A DNA stretch of 6,406 bases from positions 1 through 6,406 of the forward strand of contig JAEWKX010000395.1 of assembly GCA_023393575.1 (NCBI GenBank), read 5' to 3'. The notes under the pieces are model-generated. The model worked only from the letters and a program-made list of their open reading frames with translations. It was not told where the DNA came from and searched no databases. The DNA comes from Pseudomonadota bacterium. Its GTDB lineage: Bacteria; Pseudomonadota; Alphaproteobacteria; Rhizobiales; Rhizobiaceae. Positions 1 to 6,220 of the stretch are shown one piece after another. The position numbers and the translations under genes are program-made. Position 1 is the first letter of the stretch. The number at the start of each line of letters is the position of its first letter.

Positions 1-1003
1 GCTGATGACGGACGCCAACGTCAGCAGCGCGTTCTCGCCCGAGGAACGGGCGATGTTGCACAACATCCTGCGCTTTCGCGAGGTACGGGTTGAGGACATC
101 ATGGTGCCGCGTGCCGATATCGAGGCAGTCGACATGACGATGACCCTTGGCGACCTTATGATCCATTTCGAGGAAACCGGCCGCTCCCGCATGCCGGTCT
201 ATTGCGACACGCTCGATGACCCGCGCGGCTTCGTCCACATACGCGATCTTCTGTCTCACCTTGCCAAGCAGGCCCGCAACAAGCGCCGGGCAAGTCCTCG
301 CGCCACGCCGTCGCAACCCGTACCGACTGCCGGCGACAAGGCGGAAAAGCTGGCACGGGTACCGAAAGCCGCATTCGACCTCGCTCGGGTGGAATTGAGC
401 AAGACCGTGGCTGATGCCGGCCTCGTCCGCAAGATCCTCTTCGTACCCCCTTCCATGCTCGCTTCCGACCTGCTGCAGAGCATGCAGGCCGCAAGAACGC
501 AGATGGCCCTCGTCATCGACGAGTACGGCGGTACCGATGGGCTCGTATCCCACGAGGATATCGTCGAGATGGTCATCGGCGACGTCGAGGATGAGCATGA
601 CGATGAGGAGGTAATGTTCTCCCGTGCCGGCGAGGACGTCTTCATCGCCGATGCCCGCATCGAACTGGAGGAGATCGCCGAGGCGATTGGCCGCGACTTC
701 GATATCCGCGACCGCATGGAGGATGTCGATACCCTGGGAGGATTGCTCTTCTCCGCTCTTGGCCGCATTCCGGTTCGAGGCGAGGTCGTGCAGGCGGTGC
801 CGGGCTTCGAATTCCACATCCTGGATGCCGATCCGCGTCGCATCAAGCGCGTGCGGGTGGTACGCAAGCGGACCCTGTCGCGGCGGCGCTATTCCAAGAG
901 TGAGGCGGAAGCGACGGCGCTGTCTCAGGCGTCCGCCCCTGTGGCCTCCGGCGTCGGCGGCTCGAACGTCAAGCCCGCGCCGGATACGCAAAACACTCCC
1001 TGA
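1..1003 (+). CDS. tlyC: CBS-domain CorC/HlyC/TlyC family protein (5'-truncated by window edge)
   Basis: This is the C-terminal part of a CorC/TlyC-type protein, a cytosolic or membrane-peripheral family linked to Mg2+/Co2+ efflux and older 'hemolysin' annotations. The frame is open from base 2, and the ATG at 5 lies inside conserved sequence (SAFSPEERAML), so I treat the gene as entering from upstream. Counting from that ATG: a first CBS domain at about 29-86 (VEDIMVPRADIEAV, RSRMPVY, GFVHIRDLL); a basic Ala/Pro-rich linker at about 87-130; a second CBS domain at about 144-199 with the family hallmark VIDEYGGTDGLVSHEDI; and a CorC/HlyC domain at about 212-288 (DTLGGLLFSALGRIP, VPGFEFHILDAD). 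A low-complexity tail follows. No DUF21 membrane domain is visible, so it is CorC-like rather than CorB-like. In rhizobia this gene commonly lies between ybeY and lnt. Transport activity is family knowledge, not shown by the sequence. Confidence 0.93.
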   Translation, partial: LMTDANVSSAFSPEERAMLHNILRFREVRVEDIMVPRADIEAVDMTMTLGDLMIHFEETGRSRMPVYCDTLDDPRGFVHIRDLLSHLAKQARNKRRASPRATPSQPVPTAGDKAEKLARVPKAAFDLARVELSKTVADAGLVRKILFVPPSMLASDLLQSMQAARTQMALVIDEYGGTDGLVSHEDIVEMVIGDVEDEHDDEEVMFSRAGEDVFIADARIELEEIAEAIGRDFDIRDRMEDVDTLGGLLFSALGRIPVRGEVVQAVPGFEFHILDADPRRIKRVRVVRKRTLSRRRYSKSEAEATALSQASAPVASGVGGSNVKPAPDTQNTP

Positions 1004-1034
1004 CGCCGGCATGACGACAGGCGTCGAGATTTTT
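1002..1034 (+). terminator. Weak terminator-like hairpin after tlyC
   Basis: A 6-bp perfect stem (GACGCC at 1002-1007, GGCGTC at 1020-1025) with a 12-nt loop overlaps the tlyC stop codon. Four bases later comes a run of five Ts (1030-1034). The short stem and the gap before the T run make it at best a partial terminator, so lnt may still be reached by readthrough. Confidence 0.3.
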
Positions 1035-1040
1035 GAAACA

Positions 1041-1076
1041 CTGCAATCCTGATTCGGGCGAGGGGAAGGATTGCAG
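1041..1076 (+). repeat. Perfect 10-bp inverted repeat abutting the lnt start codon
   Basis: CTGCAATCCT (1041-1050) and AGGATTGCAG (1067-1076) are exact reverse complements separated by 16 nt. The right arm ends one base before the lnt ATG (1077) and contains the AGGA part of the best Shine-Dalgarno (AAGGA, 1066-1070). The loop carries a second purine-rich stretch, GAGGGGA (1060-1066). In RNA this would form a hairpin that could mask the ribosome-binding site. As DNA it could be an operator. The repeat is seen directly; any function is inference. Confidence 0.6.
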
Positions 1077-2669
1077 ATGGAACGGTTGGCCGGGAGGATC
1101 ATGCTTCTATGGGGCATGCGACGCGCGGCAATCGCGATTGCAGCGGGAGCGGCCGGTGCGCTGGCCCTGCCGCCCTTCGACATCTTCGGCACCCTTTTTC
1201 TGTCCTTTACATTGCTTGTCTGGCTGATGGATGGCCTGTCCGTGAGCCCAGAAGGAGGATCCCTGTCCCGATTGCGGGCGGCGTTCGTGCTCGGATGGCT
1301 GTTCGGCTTCGGCTACTTCGTGGCGGGCCTTTGGTGGATGGGGAATGCTCTTCTGGTGGAAGCGGATGAGTTTGCCTGGGCTCTGCCGCTCGCGGTGCTT
1401 GGCCTGCCGGCTTTCCTCGCGCTTTTCTATGGCTTCGCGGTGGCTCTCGCGAGCCTGTTATGGTCGGACGGGTTTGGCCGGCTGGCAGCGCTGGCATTCG
1501 GCTTCGGTATCGCGGAGTGGCTCAGGAGCTTCGTTGCGACGGGGTTTCCGTGGAACGCGATCGGCTATGGTGCCATGCAGACCCCGCTGATGATGCAGTC
1601 TTCCGCCCCGATCGGCATCTTTGGCGTGACCACGCTTGCGGTTTTCGTCTTTTCCGTTCCCGCTCTCTTCGGGACGCGCCGGGGCATGGGGGCGGGGTTT
1701 GCCCTGGCCGGCGTTCTTCTGTGCGCCCATTTCGGATATGGCGCCTATCGCCTGACCGTCGCAGGCGAGGTTGTATCCGACGGGAAGACGATGGTGCGGC
1801 TTGTTCAGCCGGTCCTCGATCAGTCACGCAAACTGGAAGGCTCCGACCGTGCCGAAATCTTCGAGGAACATCTGTCCCTTTCTGCGGCGCCGCCGAAACC
1901 GGGGACACGCCGACCGGATATCATCGTCTGGCCGGAAACCTCCGTGCCGTTCATCCTGACGGAAAACAAGGATGCACTGGTCAGGATCGCCGAGGTTTTG
2001 GAGGAAGGGCAGGTGCTGGTCGCGGGTGCCGTCCGTGTCGAATACACCGGCTCCGGTTCGGCACCCCGCTATTACAATTCCGTCTATGTGATTGATGACC
2101 AGGGGCAGATCCTGGGAGCATCCGACAAAGTTCATCTGACGCCGTTCGGAGAATATGTGCCTTTCGAAGAGTGGCTGCGGGAATGGGGAGTGGACAACCT
2201 GGTGGCGCTGCCGGGCGGCTTCACGGGCGCCGCCCTGCGTTCCCCGCTGCCGCTGCCGGACGGCCGGACGCTCTATCCGCTGATCTGCTACGAGATCATC
2301 TTCCCCGGGGAGATCGCGGATGATGTCTCCTCCACCGCCGCCATCCTTAATATCACCAACGACGCCTGGTTTGGCGATACGCCCGGCCCGTACCAGCATT
2401 TCCAGCAGGCGCGGCTCCGGGCGGTGGAGAATGGTAAACCGCTGCTTCGCAGCGCCAATAGCGGAGTATCTGCCGTGATCGATCCCCTCGGGCGCGTGAG
2501 TGAGGGTCTCGGCTTCAATCGGAAGGGGTTCGTCGATGCTCCATTGAGCGACGCCTCTGTCTCCTCCTGGAACGAGACCGCGCGCCGGACGCATTTCTGG
2601 TTGATCGTGTTTTCTATGTTTTTGATTGCAGCTCTTGCGCGCTGGGGTTTTAAATCGCGTTCGAATTGA
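1077..2669 (+). CDS. lnt: Apolipoprotein N-acyltransferase (Lnt; rhizobial ActA)
   Basis: Lnt is an inner-membrane enzyme that N-acylates the N-terminal diacylglyceryl-cysteine of lipoproteins, using phospholipid as donor. This is the last step of lipoprotein maturation before Lol sorting. The 530-residue protein has an N-terminal half rich in membrane segments (about 16-225, including the conserved ALALPPF and FPWNAIGY), then a periplasmic nitrilase-fold domain, then a last membrane segment at about 506-524. The catalytic triad is present: E287 in VWPETS, K351 in DKVHLTPFGEY and C404 in ICYEI, with spacing close to that in E. coli Lnt. NITNDAWFGDTPGP and the later RSANSGVS are also typical. 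I chose the ATG at 1077 over the in-frame TTG at 1071 because AAGGA lies 6 nt before it and MERLAGRI resembles rhizobial homologues. Homologues called actA are needed for acid tolerance in Sinorhizobium. Confidence 0.97.
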   Translation: MERLAGRIMLLWGMRRAAIAIAAGAAGALALPPFDIFGTLFLSFTLLVWLMDGLSVSPEGGSLSRLRAAFVLGWLFGFGYFVAGLWWMGNALLVEADEFAWALPLAVLGLPAFLALFYGFAVALASLLWSDGFGRLAALAFGFGIAEWLRSFVATGFPWNAIGYGAMQTPLMMQSSAPIGIFGVTTLAVFVFSVPALFGTRRGMGAGFALAGVLLCAHFGYGAYRLTVAGEVVSDGKTMVRLVQPVLDQSRKLEGSDRAEIFEEHLSLSAAPPKPGTRRPDIIVWPETSVPFILTENKDALVRIAEVLEEGQVLVAGAVRVEYTGSGSAPRYYNSVYVIDDQGQILGASDKVHLTPFGEYVPFEEWLREWGVDNLVALPGGFTGAALRSPLPLPDGRTLYPLICYEIIFPGEIADDVSSTAAILNITNDAWFGDTPGPYQHFQQARLRAVENGKPLLRSANSGVSAVIDPLGRVSEGLGFNRKGFVDAPLSDASVSSWNETARRTHFWLIVFSMFLIAALARWGFKSRSN

Positions 2670-2694
2670 CCCAAAACCCCCAAAAATGCATAGT
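2666..2694 (+). promoter_or_regulatory. Candidate sigma70-type promoter for phrR
   Basis: TTGACC (2666-2671) and CATAGT (2689-2694) are separated by exactly 17 bp. They match the sigma70 consensus at 5/6 and 4/6 positions. The -35 overlaps the lnt stop codon (TGA, 2667-2669). The predicted start near 2701 would give a leader of about 100 nt. An independent promoter fits reports that phrR in Sinorhizobium is induced by low pH. The match is by eye only. Confidence 0.5.
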
Positions 2695-2701
2695 GTCGGC
2701 G

Positions 2702-2729
2702 CACTTCTGTTCGCCATGATGTAGAAGTG
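2702..2729 (+). repeat. 7-bp perfect inverted repeat at the predicted phrR transcript start
   Basis: CACTTCT (2702-2708) and AGAAGTG (2723-2729) are exact reverse complements around a 14-nt spacer. They begin where the transcript from the candidate promoter would start. This could be a 5' stabilising hairpin or a regulator operator. Its size does not exclude chance. Confidence 0.3.
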
Positions 2730-2802
2730 ATATGCGTTGTTGTCGCCCGGTCCGTGGCCGGCGCGAAGCGCTTCATCGACCACCAACTGTCAGGACAGAG
2801 TG

Positions 2803-3222
2803 ATGATTGAGAATAAGAAGAAGCCGAATCCGATCGACATCCATGTCGGGAGCCGGATCCGTCTTCGTCGCACCATGCTCGGGATGAGTCAGGAAAAACT
2901 CGGTGAGAGCCTCGGGATCACGTTTCAGCAGATCCAGAAATACGAGAAGGGAACCAACCGCGTCGGTGCGAGCCGCCTGCAGAACATCTCCAGCATTCTC
3001 AATGTACCGGTCTCCTTCTTTTTCGAGGACGCCCCGGGGGAGCAGGGCGCTGCCTCCGGCGGGATGGAAGAGGCGTCGAGCTCCAGCTATGTCGTGGATT
3101 TCCTGTCGTCGTCCGAGGGATTGCAGCTCAACCGGGCATTCGTGAAGATCTCCGCTCCCAAGGTGAGGCGGCGTGTGGTGGATCTCGTCAAGGCGTTGGC
3201 GGCAGACGCCGACACCGAATAA
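2803..3222 (+). CDS. phrR: Xre-family HTH transcriptional regulator, PhrR/PraR-like
   Basis: This is a cytoplasmic DNA-binding regulator of 139 residues with an N-terminal Cro/C1-type helix-turn-helix at about 16-72. Key segments are IRLRRTMLGMSQEKLGESLG, then the recognition helix in ITFQQIQKYEKGTNRV, then LQNISSILNVPVSFFFED. A Ser/Gly-rich linker (about 80-95) leads to a short C-terminal helical part (VVDFLSSSEGLQL, APKVRRRVVDLVKAL) that may dimerise. The sequence and its place directly after lnt match rhizobial PhrR (low-pH- and stress-induced in Sinorhizobium) and PraR (a regulator of quorum-sensing and attachment genes in Rhizobium leguminosarum). I chose the ATG at 2803, with AGGA 7 nt upstream, over an in-frame TTG at 2737 that lacks a good site. 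The family is certain. The phrR/praR equivalence rests on recall of sequence and synteny. Confidence 0.9.
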   Translation: MIENKKKPNPIDIHVGSRIRLRRTMLGMSQEKLGESLGITFQQIQKYEKGTNRVGASRLQNISSILNVPVSFFFEDAPGEQGAASGGMEEASSSSYVVDFLSSSEGLQLNRAFVKISAPKVRRRVVDLVKALAADADTE

Positions 3223-3242
3223 CCTCCTGGATTATGGACCGT

Positions 3243-3271
3243 AAGGCGGCCTCTGTGCCGCCTTTTTCTTT
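3243..3271 (+). terminator. Rho-independent terminator after phrR
   Basis: GGCGGC (3245-3250) and GCCGCC (3257-3262) form a perfect stem around a 6-nt loop. The stem is extended by AA/TT pairs and followed by TTTTTCTTT (3263-3271). It lies 20 bp after the phrR stop and insulates metK from the upstream genes. Confidence 0.9.
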
Positions 3272-3301
3272 GCAGCATGCGTCAAACGCTCGATTTGACA
3301 T

Positions 3302-3317
3302 ATAAAGATATATTTAT
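3302..3317 (+). promoter_or_regulatory. AT-rich palindromic operator candidate upstream of metK
   Basis: ATAAAGAT|ATATTTAT is a 16-bp palindrome with one mismatched pair, lying directly after a TTGACA (3295-3300). It is conspicuously AT-rich in a GC-rich locus and sits 68 bp upstream of the metK start. Its layout resembles operators of ArsR-family regulators with a methyltransferase-like SAH-binding domain (SahR type), which control SAM-cycle genes including metK in Proteobacteria. That assignment is from memory and is inference. Confidence 0.5.
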
Positions 3318-3320
3318 GCG

Positions 3321-3349
3321 CTTGTCTTTGTTCGGGGGAGACACTAACA
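3321..3349 (+). promoter_or_regulatory. Possible metK promoter (weak)
   Basis: CTTGTC (3321-3326) resembles the rhizobial -35 form CTTGAC, and CTAACA (3344-3349) follows after 17 bp as a poor -10. An alternative -35, TTGACA (3295-3300), has no good -10 at 16-18 bp. The true start of metK transcription cannot be fixed by eye. Confidence 0.25.
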
Positions 3350-3384
3350 GATGGTCTGTATGTTTCTTTGAGGGGAATCCCGAA
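3331..3384 (+). other. Potential structured metK leader enclosing the ribosome-binding site
   Basis: TTCGGG (3331-3336) is the exact reverse complement of CCCGAA (3379-3384), which ends one base before the metK ATG. Between them lie a small hairpin, ACAGA-TGG-TCTGT (3347-3359), and the Shine-Dalgarno AGGGGA (3371-3376). GGG/CCC at 3373-3381 offers a competing local pairing that would hide the Shine-Dalgarno. I do not recognise a known SAM riboswitch class here. Whether this region is transcribed depends on the unresolved start site. Confidence 0.25.
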
Positions 3385-3385
3385 A

Positions 3386-4630
3386 ATGCGCGACAGTTAT
3401 CTCTTCACAAGTGAGTCCGTTGCCGAAGGTCATCCCGATAAGGTCTGCGACCGCATCTCCGACGAGATCGTGGACCTCGTCTACCGCGAGGCAGCCAAGG
3501 CGGGAGTGGATCCTTGGACCGTGCGCATAGCCTGCGAGACCCTGGCGACGACGAACCGCGTGGTGATCGCCGGTGAGGTTCGCCTGCCCGCGAGCCTCAT
3601 GAAGAAGGACAAGGAAGGTCGCGACGTCATCAATCCGTCGAAGTTCAAGTCGGCGGCCCGCAAGGCGATCCGCGACATCGGCTACGAACAGGACGGCTTC
3701 AACTGGAAGACGGCGAAGATAGACGTGCTTCTGCACTCGCAGTCGGCCGACATCGCGCAGGGGGTTGATAGCGCCGCCGACCGGCAGGGAGACGAAGGAG
3801 CGGGCGATCAGGGCATCATGTTCGGCTATGCCTGCAGGGAGACGCCCGACCTCATGCCGGCGCCGATCTATTATTCGCACCGCATCCTCCAGCTTCTTGC
3901 TGCGGCCAGGAAGAAGGGCGAAGGCGACGCCGGCAAGCTCGGCCCGGACGCCAAGAGCCAGGTCACTGTCCGTTACGAGAACGGCAAGCCCTCCTGTGTG
4001 GATTCCATCGTCCTGTCCACGCAGCACCTCGACGAGGACTGGGATTCCGAAAAGGTCCGTTCCGTCGTGGAGCCTTACATCCGCGAAGCGCTGGGCGACC
4101 TGAAGATTTCGGACGACTGCAAGTGGTATATCAATCCCACCGGCAAGTTCGTGATCGGTGGCCCCGATGGTGATGCCGGCCTGACGGGACGCAAGATCAT
4201 CGTGGATACCTATGGCGGTGCCGCTCCACACGGCGGCGGTGCCTTCTCCGGCAAGGACACGACGAAGGTGGACCGTTCGGCCGCCTATGCCGCCCGTTAT
4301 CTTGCGAAGAATGTCGTTGCCGCAGGGTTGGCGGATCGATGCACGATCCAGATTTCCTATGCGATCGGCATCGCCCAGCCGTTGTCCATCTACGTGGATC
4401 TGCACGGCACGGGCAAGGGTGTGACCGAGGAGCAGGTGGAGACGGCAATCCGAAAGGTCATGGATCTGTCGCCCTCCGGCATCCGGCGTCACCTCGATCT
4501 GAACAAGCCGATCTATGCGCAGACGGCCGCGTATGGTCATTTCGGACGCAAGCCCGGCCGTAACGGGTCCTTCTCCTGGGAGAAGGTGGATCTTGTGAAG
4601 CCGTTGAAGGACGCGCTGAAGGCGGCCTGA
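3386..4630 (+). CDS. metK: S-adenosylmethionine synthetase (methionine adenosyltransferase)
   Basis: MetK makes S-adenosylmethionine from methionine and ATP, releasing phosphate and pyrophosphate, in the cytoplasm as a tetramer. The 414-residue protein carries the whole family pattern: [20 protein letters not shown] with H16, D18 and K19; [11 protein letters not shown] at 55-65; SADIAQGVD at 120-128; the ATP signature [12 protein letters not shown] at 138-149; [18 protein letters not shown] at 253-270; and the second signature GGGAFSGKD at 283-291. It is longer than the 384-residue E. coli enzyme because of internal insertions (for example around 70-85 and 175-192), as is usual in alphaproteobacteria. 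I chose the ATG at 3386 because AGGGGA lies 9 nt upstream. The in-frame TTG at 3368 would place that site inside the gene. It is flanked by terminators on both sides, so it is probably its own transcription unit, possibly under methionine-cycle control. Confidence 0.98.
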   Translation: MRDSYLFTSESVAEGHPDKVCDRISDEIVDLVYREAAKAGVDPWTVRIACETLATTNRVVIAGEVRLPASLMKKDKEGRDVINPSKFKSAARKAIRDIGYEQDGFNWKTAKIDVLLHSQSADIAQGVDSAADRQGDEGAGDQGIMFGYACRETPDLMPAPIYYSHRILQLLAAARKKGEGDAGKLGPDAKSQVTVRYENGKPSCVDSIVLSTQHLDEDWDSEKVRSVVEPYIREALGDLKISDDCKWYINPTGKFVIGGPDGDAGLTGRKIIVDTYGGAAPHGGGAFSGKDTTKVDRSAAYAARYLAKNVVAAGLADRCTIQISYAIGIAQPLSIYVDLHGTGKGVTEEQVETAIRKVMDLSPSGIRRHLDLNKPIYAQTAAYGHFGRKPGRNGSFSWEKVDLVKPLKDALKAA

Positions 4631-4661
4631 TCTGCCTTTACGCCGACGGTATGGAAACTAT

Positions 4662-4692
4662 AAAGCGGGTGGCTCTCGAGCCAGCCGCTTTT
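4662..4692 (+). terminator. Intrinsic terminator between metK and trmB
   Basis: A 13-position stem (4662-4674 with 4679-4691) has a single G-G mismatch and a CTCG tetraloop, and ends in TTTT (4689-4692). It lies 31 bp after the metK stop. The short T run suggests it may be leaky, which would let some transcripts continue into trmB. Confidence 0.75.
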
Positions 4693-4716
4693 GCGTATCC
4701 GCTGAAAGATGATGCA

Positions 4717-5418
4717 ATGAATGATCCACAGCGCCCCAGCCGCGCGACCGAAGCCTTTTTCGGGCGGCGCAAGGGCAAGCCATTGAGAGAGCGGCAAGCC
4801 GAGGGTCTGGCCGTGACCTTGCCGGAGTTGAAGCTCGATCTCGGTTCGGCTCCTCCGGCCCCCCTGTCCGGCCTCTTCCCTCTGCCGGTTTCTGAGATAC
4901 GGCTGGAGATCGGCTTTGGTGGAGGAGAGCACCTCATCCACCGCTCGGTCGAGAATCCGCGGACGGGTTTCATCGGGGTGGAGCCCTTCGTCAATTCCAT
5001 GGCGAAGCTTGTGAGCCGGGTCACCGAGCTTGGCCTGAAGAACATCCGCGTCTACGACGATGACGCGACCCAGGTCCTCGACTGGCTGCCCGCTGCCTCA
5101 GTCGACCGCATCGACCTGCTCTATCCCGACCCATGGCCGAAGCGGAAGCATTGGAAACGGCGCTTCGTGTCGCAGGTCAACCTGGAGCGGTTCCATCGTG
5201 TGCTGAAGCCGGGAGGACTGTTCCTGTTCGCCTCCGACATCGATACCTATGTCAACTGGACGCTGATCCGTTGTCGCGACCATGGCGGATTCCACTGGCT
5301 GGCCGAAGAGCCGTCGGATTGGTTGACGCCCTTCGCCGGCTGGCCCGGCACGCGGTATGAGGCCAAGGCCAGACGCGAGGGCCGTTCCTCCGCATACCTT
5401 ACCTTCCGCAAGGTATGA
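4717..5418 (+). CDS. trmB: tRNA (guanine-N7-)-methyltransferase
   Basis: TrmB transfers a methyl group from SAM to N7 of guanine 46 in the tRNA variable loop. The 233-residue class I methyltransferase shows the SAM-binding motif [10 protein letters not shown] at 63-72, GVEP with the acidic E89 at the end of strand 2, DDDA at 114-117, the family motif [15 protein letters not shown] at 136-150 (catalytic D138 and basic tRNA-contacting residues), [12 protein letters not shown] at 163-174, and the C-terminal [12 protein letters not shown] at 211-222. The N-terminal [16 protein letters not shown] matches rhizobial TrmB. I chose the ATG at 4717 because an upstream ATG at 4651 would force translation through the metK terminator hairpin, and because family N-termini begin near here. 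The Shine-Dalgarno is weak (GAAAGATG region). No separate promoter is evident, so expression may come from readthrough past metK. Its enzyme uses the metK product. Confidence 0.96.
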   Translation: MNDPQRPSRATEAFFGRRKGKPLRERQAEGLAVTLPELKLDLGSAPPAPLSGLFPLPVSEIRLEIGFGGGEHLIHRSVENPRTGFIGVEPFVNSMAKLVSRVTELGLKNIRVYDDDATQVLDWLPAASVDRIDLLYPDPWPKRKHWKRRFVSQVNLERFHRVLKPGGLFLFASDIDTYVNWTLIRCRDHGGFHWLAEEPSDWLTPFAGWPGTRYEAKARREGRSSAYLTFRKV

Positions 5419-5427
5419 ATTCCCGTC

Positions 5428-5685
5428 TTAGTGAAGGCTGACGGTCTTCAGGTCGTCTTCGGCGGCCTTGAAGAAGGTGCTGGAGCGATTGTCGGTCAGA
5501 AGGATCGGAGTGCCGTCGGCTCCGAACAGTGCCCAGAGATCGAGATTGGGGTCCATGTCAGGGGCTTCGGGGAAGCATCGTGAGACGTCCTCGGAGCTTA
5601 TCTTGCGAATGTAGCCGACTTCTCCGGCGCCGAGATGAGCAAGTTCCGATTCGGTCAAGCGTGTGTTCGCTTCTTTCAGGAGCAT
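5428..5685 (-). CDS. DUF1150 family protein, partner gene of hsp20
   Basis: This is a small acidic cytosolic protein of 85 residues in the alphaproteobacterial DUF1150 family, whose function is unknown. Visible landmarks are ESELAHLGAGEVGYIRKI near the N-terminus, an acidic middle (FPEAPDMDPNL), the family-typical LDLWALFGADGTPILLTDNR, and the end DDLKTVSLH. It has no signal peptide or membrane segment. I chose the ATG at 5685 because GGAGG (5691-5695) lies 5 nt upstream. In-frame starts at 5709 (ATG) and 5712 (GTG) would add 8-9 residues and lack a well-spaced site. It follows hsp20 on the same strand within about 50 bp and so is probably co-transcribed and heat-induced. DUF1150 genes are often found beside small heat-shock genes, which hints at a role in the same proteostasis response. 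Its stop lies only 9 bp from the convergent trmB stop. Confidence 0.85.
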   Translation of the reverse strand: MLLKEANTRLTESELAHLGAGEVGYIRKISSEDVSRCFPEAPDMDPNLDLWALFGADGTPILLTDNRSSTFFKAAEDDLKTVSLH

Positions 5686-5730
5686 TCCAGCCTCCAACAT
5701 TGAGGGCATCACGACGATGATGTCGCTGCC

Positions 5731-6159
5731 TTACTCTGGGTCGGAAATGTTAATTTTTCGAACCATCCGGGCGGGCTCGGGACGGATGAGATCGACCGCG
5801 AGAAGACCGTTCCTGAGGGAAGCGCCATCGACCTGCATGCCGTCGGCAAGCACGAACACGCGCTGAAATTGCCGGGCCGCAATGCCGCGATAAAGGTAGT
5901 CCCGTTCGGCCTGCTCCAGTTGCCGCCCCCGGATGACGAGTTGGTTCTCCTCGACCGTCACGTCGAGTTCGTCCTCTGAAAAGCCTGCCACCGCGACGGT
6001 GATCCGCAAGCGCTCGGGCGTTCCGGAGGCGTTGGCCGGAATTCGCTCGATATTGTACGGAGGATACCCATCGTTGGCCTTCGCCAGGCGTTCGAGGGTC
6101 TTTTCCATCGTGTCGAAGCCCAGCAGCAGTGGGCTCGCGAACGGCGTGATTCGGCTCAT
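5731..6159 (-). CDS. Small heat-shock protein, Hsp20/IbpA-like (class A)
   Basis: This is an ATP-independent holdase chaperone that binds unfolding proteins and hands them to DnaK/ClpB. The 142-residue protein has an N-terminal arm (MSRITPFASPLLLGFDTMEK) of the IbpA type, an alpha-crystallin domain at about 34-128 (PPYNIERI; LRITVAVAGFSEDELDVTVE; NQLVIRGRQ; YRGIAARQFQRVFVLADGM; the conserved GASLRNGLLAVDL), and the C-terminal IxI oligomerisation motif INI at 136-138. I chose the ATG at 6159: AAGGA lies 7 nt upstream and the leader contains a ROSE-like hairpin. The frame stays open to 6279, but that extension would run through the promoter and leader and has no homologous character. It heads a two-gene unit with the DUF1150 gene. 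The family call is certain. Which rhizobial hsp paralogue it corresponds to is not. Confidence 0.96.
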   Translation of the reverse strand: MSRITPFASPLLLGFDTMEKTLERLAKANDGYPPYNIERIPANASGTPERLRITVAVAGFSEDELDVTVEENQLVIRGRQLEQAERDYLYRGIAARQFQRVFVLADGMQVDGASLRNGLLAVDLIRPEPARMVRKINISDPE

Positions 6160-6214
6160 CTGACAGTCCTTGTGAAAGCGACCAGGGGCACGGCCCGCGG
6201 AGGCGCCGTATCTG
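6160..6214 (-). promoter_or_regulatory. ROSE-like RNA thermometer in the hsp20 leader
   Basis: Read on the minus strand, the last leader hairpin pairs GUC (6182-6180) with GAC (6168-6166), opposes G6179 with G6169, leaves C6178 bulged and pairs UU (6177-6176) with AA (6171-6170) around a 4-nt loop. This buries the AAGGA Shine-Dalgarno. UCGCU (6181-6177) matches the ROSE signature UYGCU facing AGGA exactly. A 5' hairpin has a 5-bp stem, ACGGC (6209-6205) with GCCGU (6194-6190). ROSE elements are established upstream of rhizobial small heat-shock genes: they melt at heat-shock temperature and release the ribosome site. The base pairing is seen; temperature sensing is inferred. Confidence 0.8.
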
Positions 6215-6220
6215 GCTGCA

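Noticed and set aside
5..7. ATG at position 5 as the true tlyC start
   Set aside because: The frame is open to the window edge and the following residues are internal conserved sequence of longer rhizobial homologues, so the gene most likely begins upstream.
256..867. Open frame of 203 codons antisense to tlyC
   Set aside because: Ser/Arg/Thr-rich low-complexity product, a typical shadow of a GC-rich coding strand.
1824..2786. Open frame of 320 codons antisense to lnt and the phrR leader
   Set aside because: It overlaps the catalytic domain of a clear lnt, and I see no convincing ribosome site or domain. It is explained by codon bias on the other strand.
3272..3385. Known SAM riboswitch (SAM-II, SAM-V or SAM/SAH) upstream of metK
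   Set aside because: I could not match the conserved cores of these classes by eye. The region is better described as an operator plus a possible unassigned leader fold.
3344..4540. Long open frame of 398 codons antisense to metK
   Set aside because: It is the complement of a complete, strongly conserved metK. Its product shows no recognisable domain, and it has the Arg/Gly/His/Asp-rich look of shadow frames in GC-rich DNA.
5446..5464. TGAAG/CTTCA-type inverted repeat near the end of the DUF1150 gene as a terminator
   Set aside because: Only a 5-bp stem, inside the coding region and without a T run on either strand.
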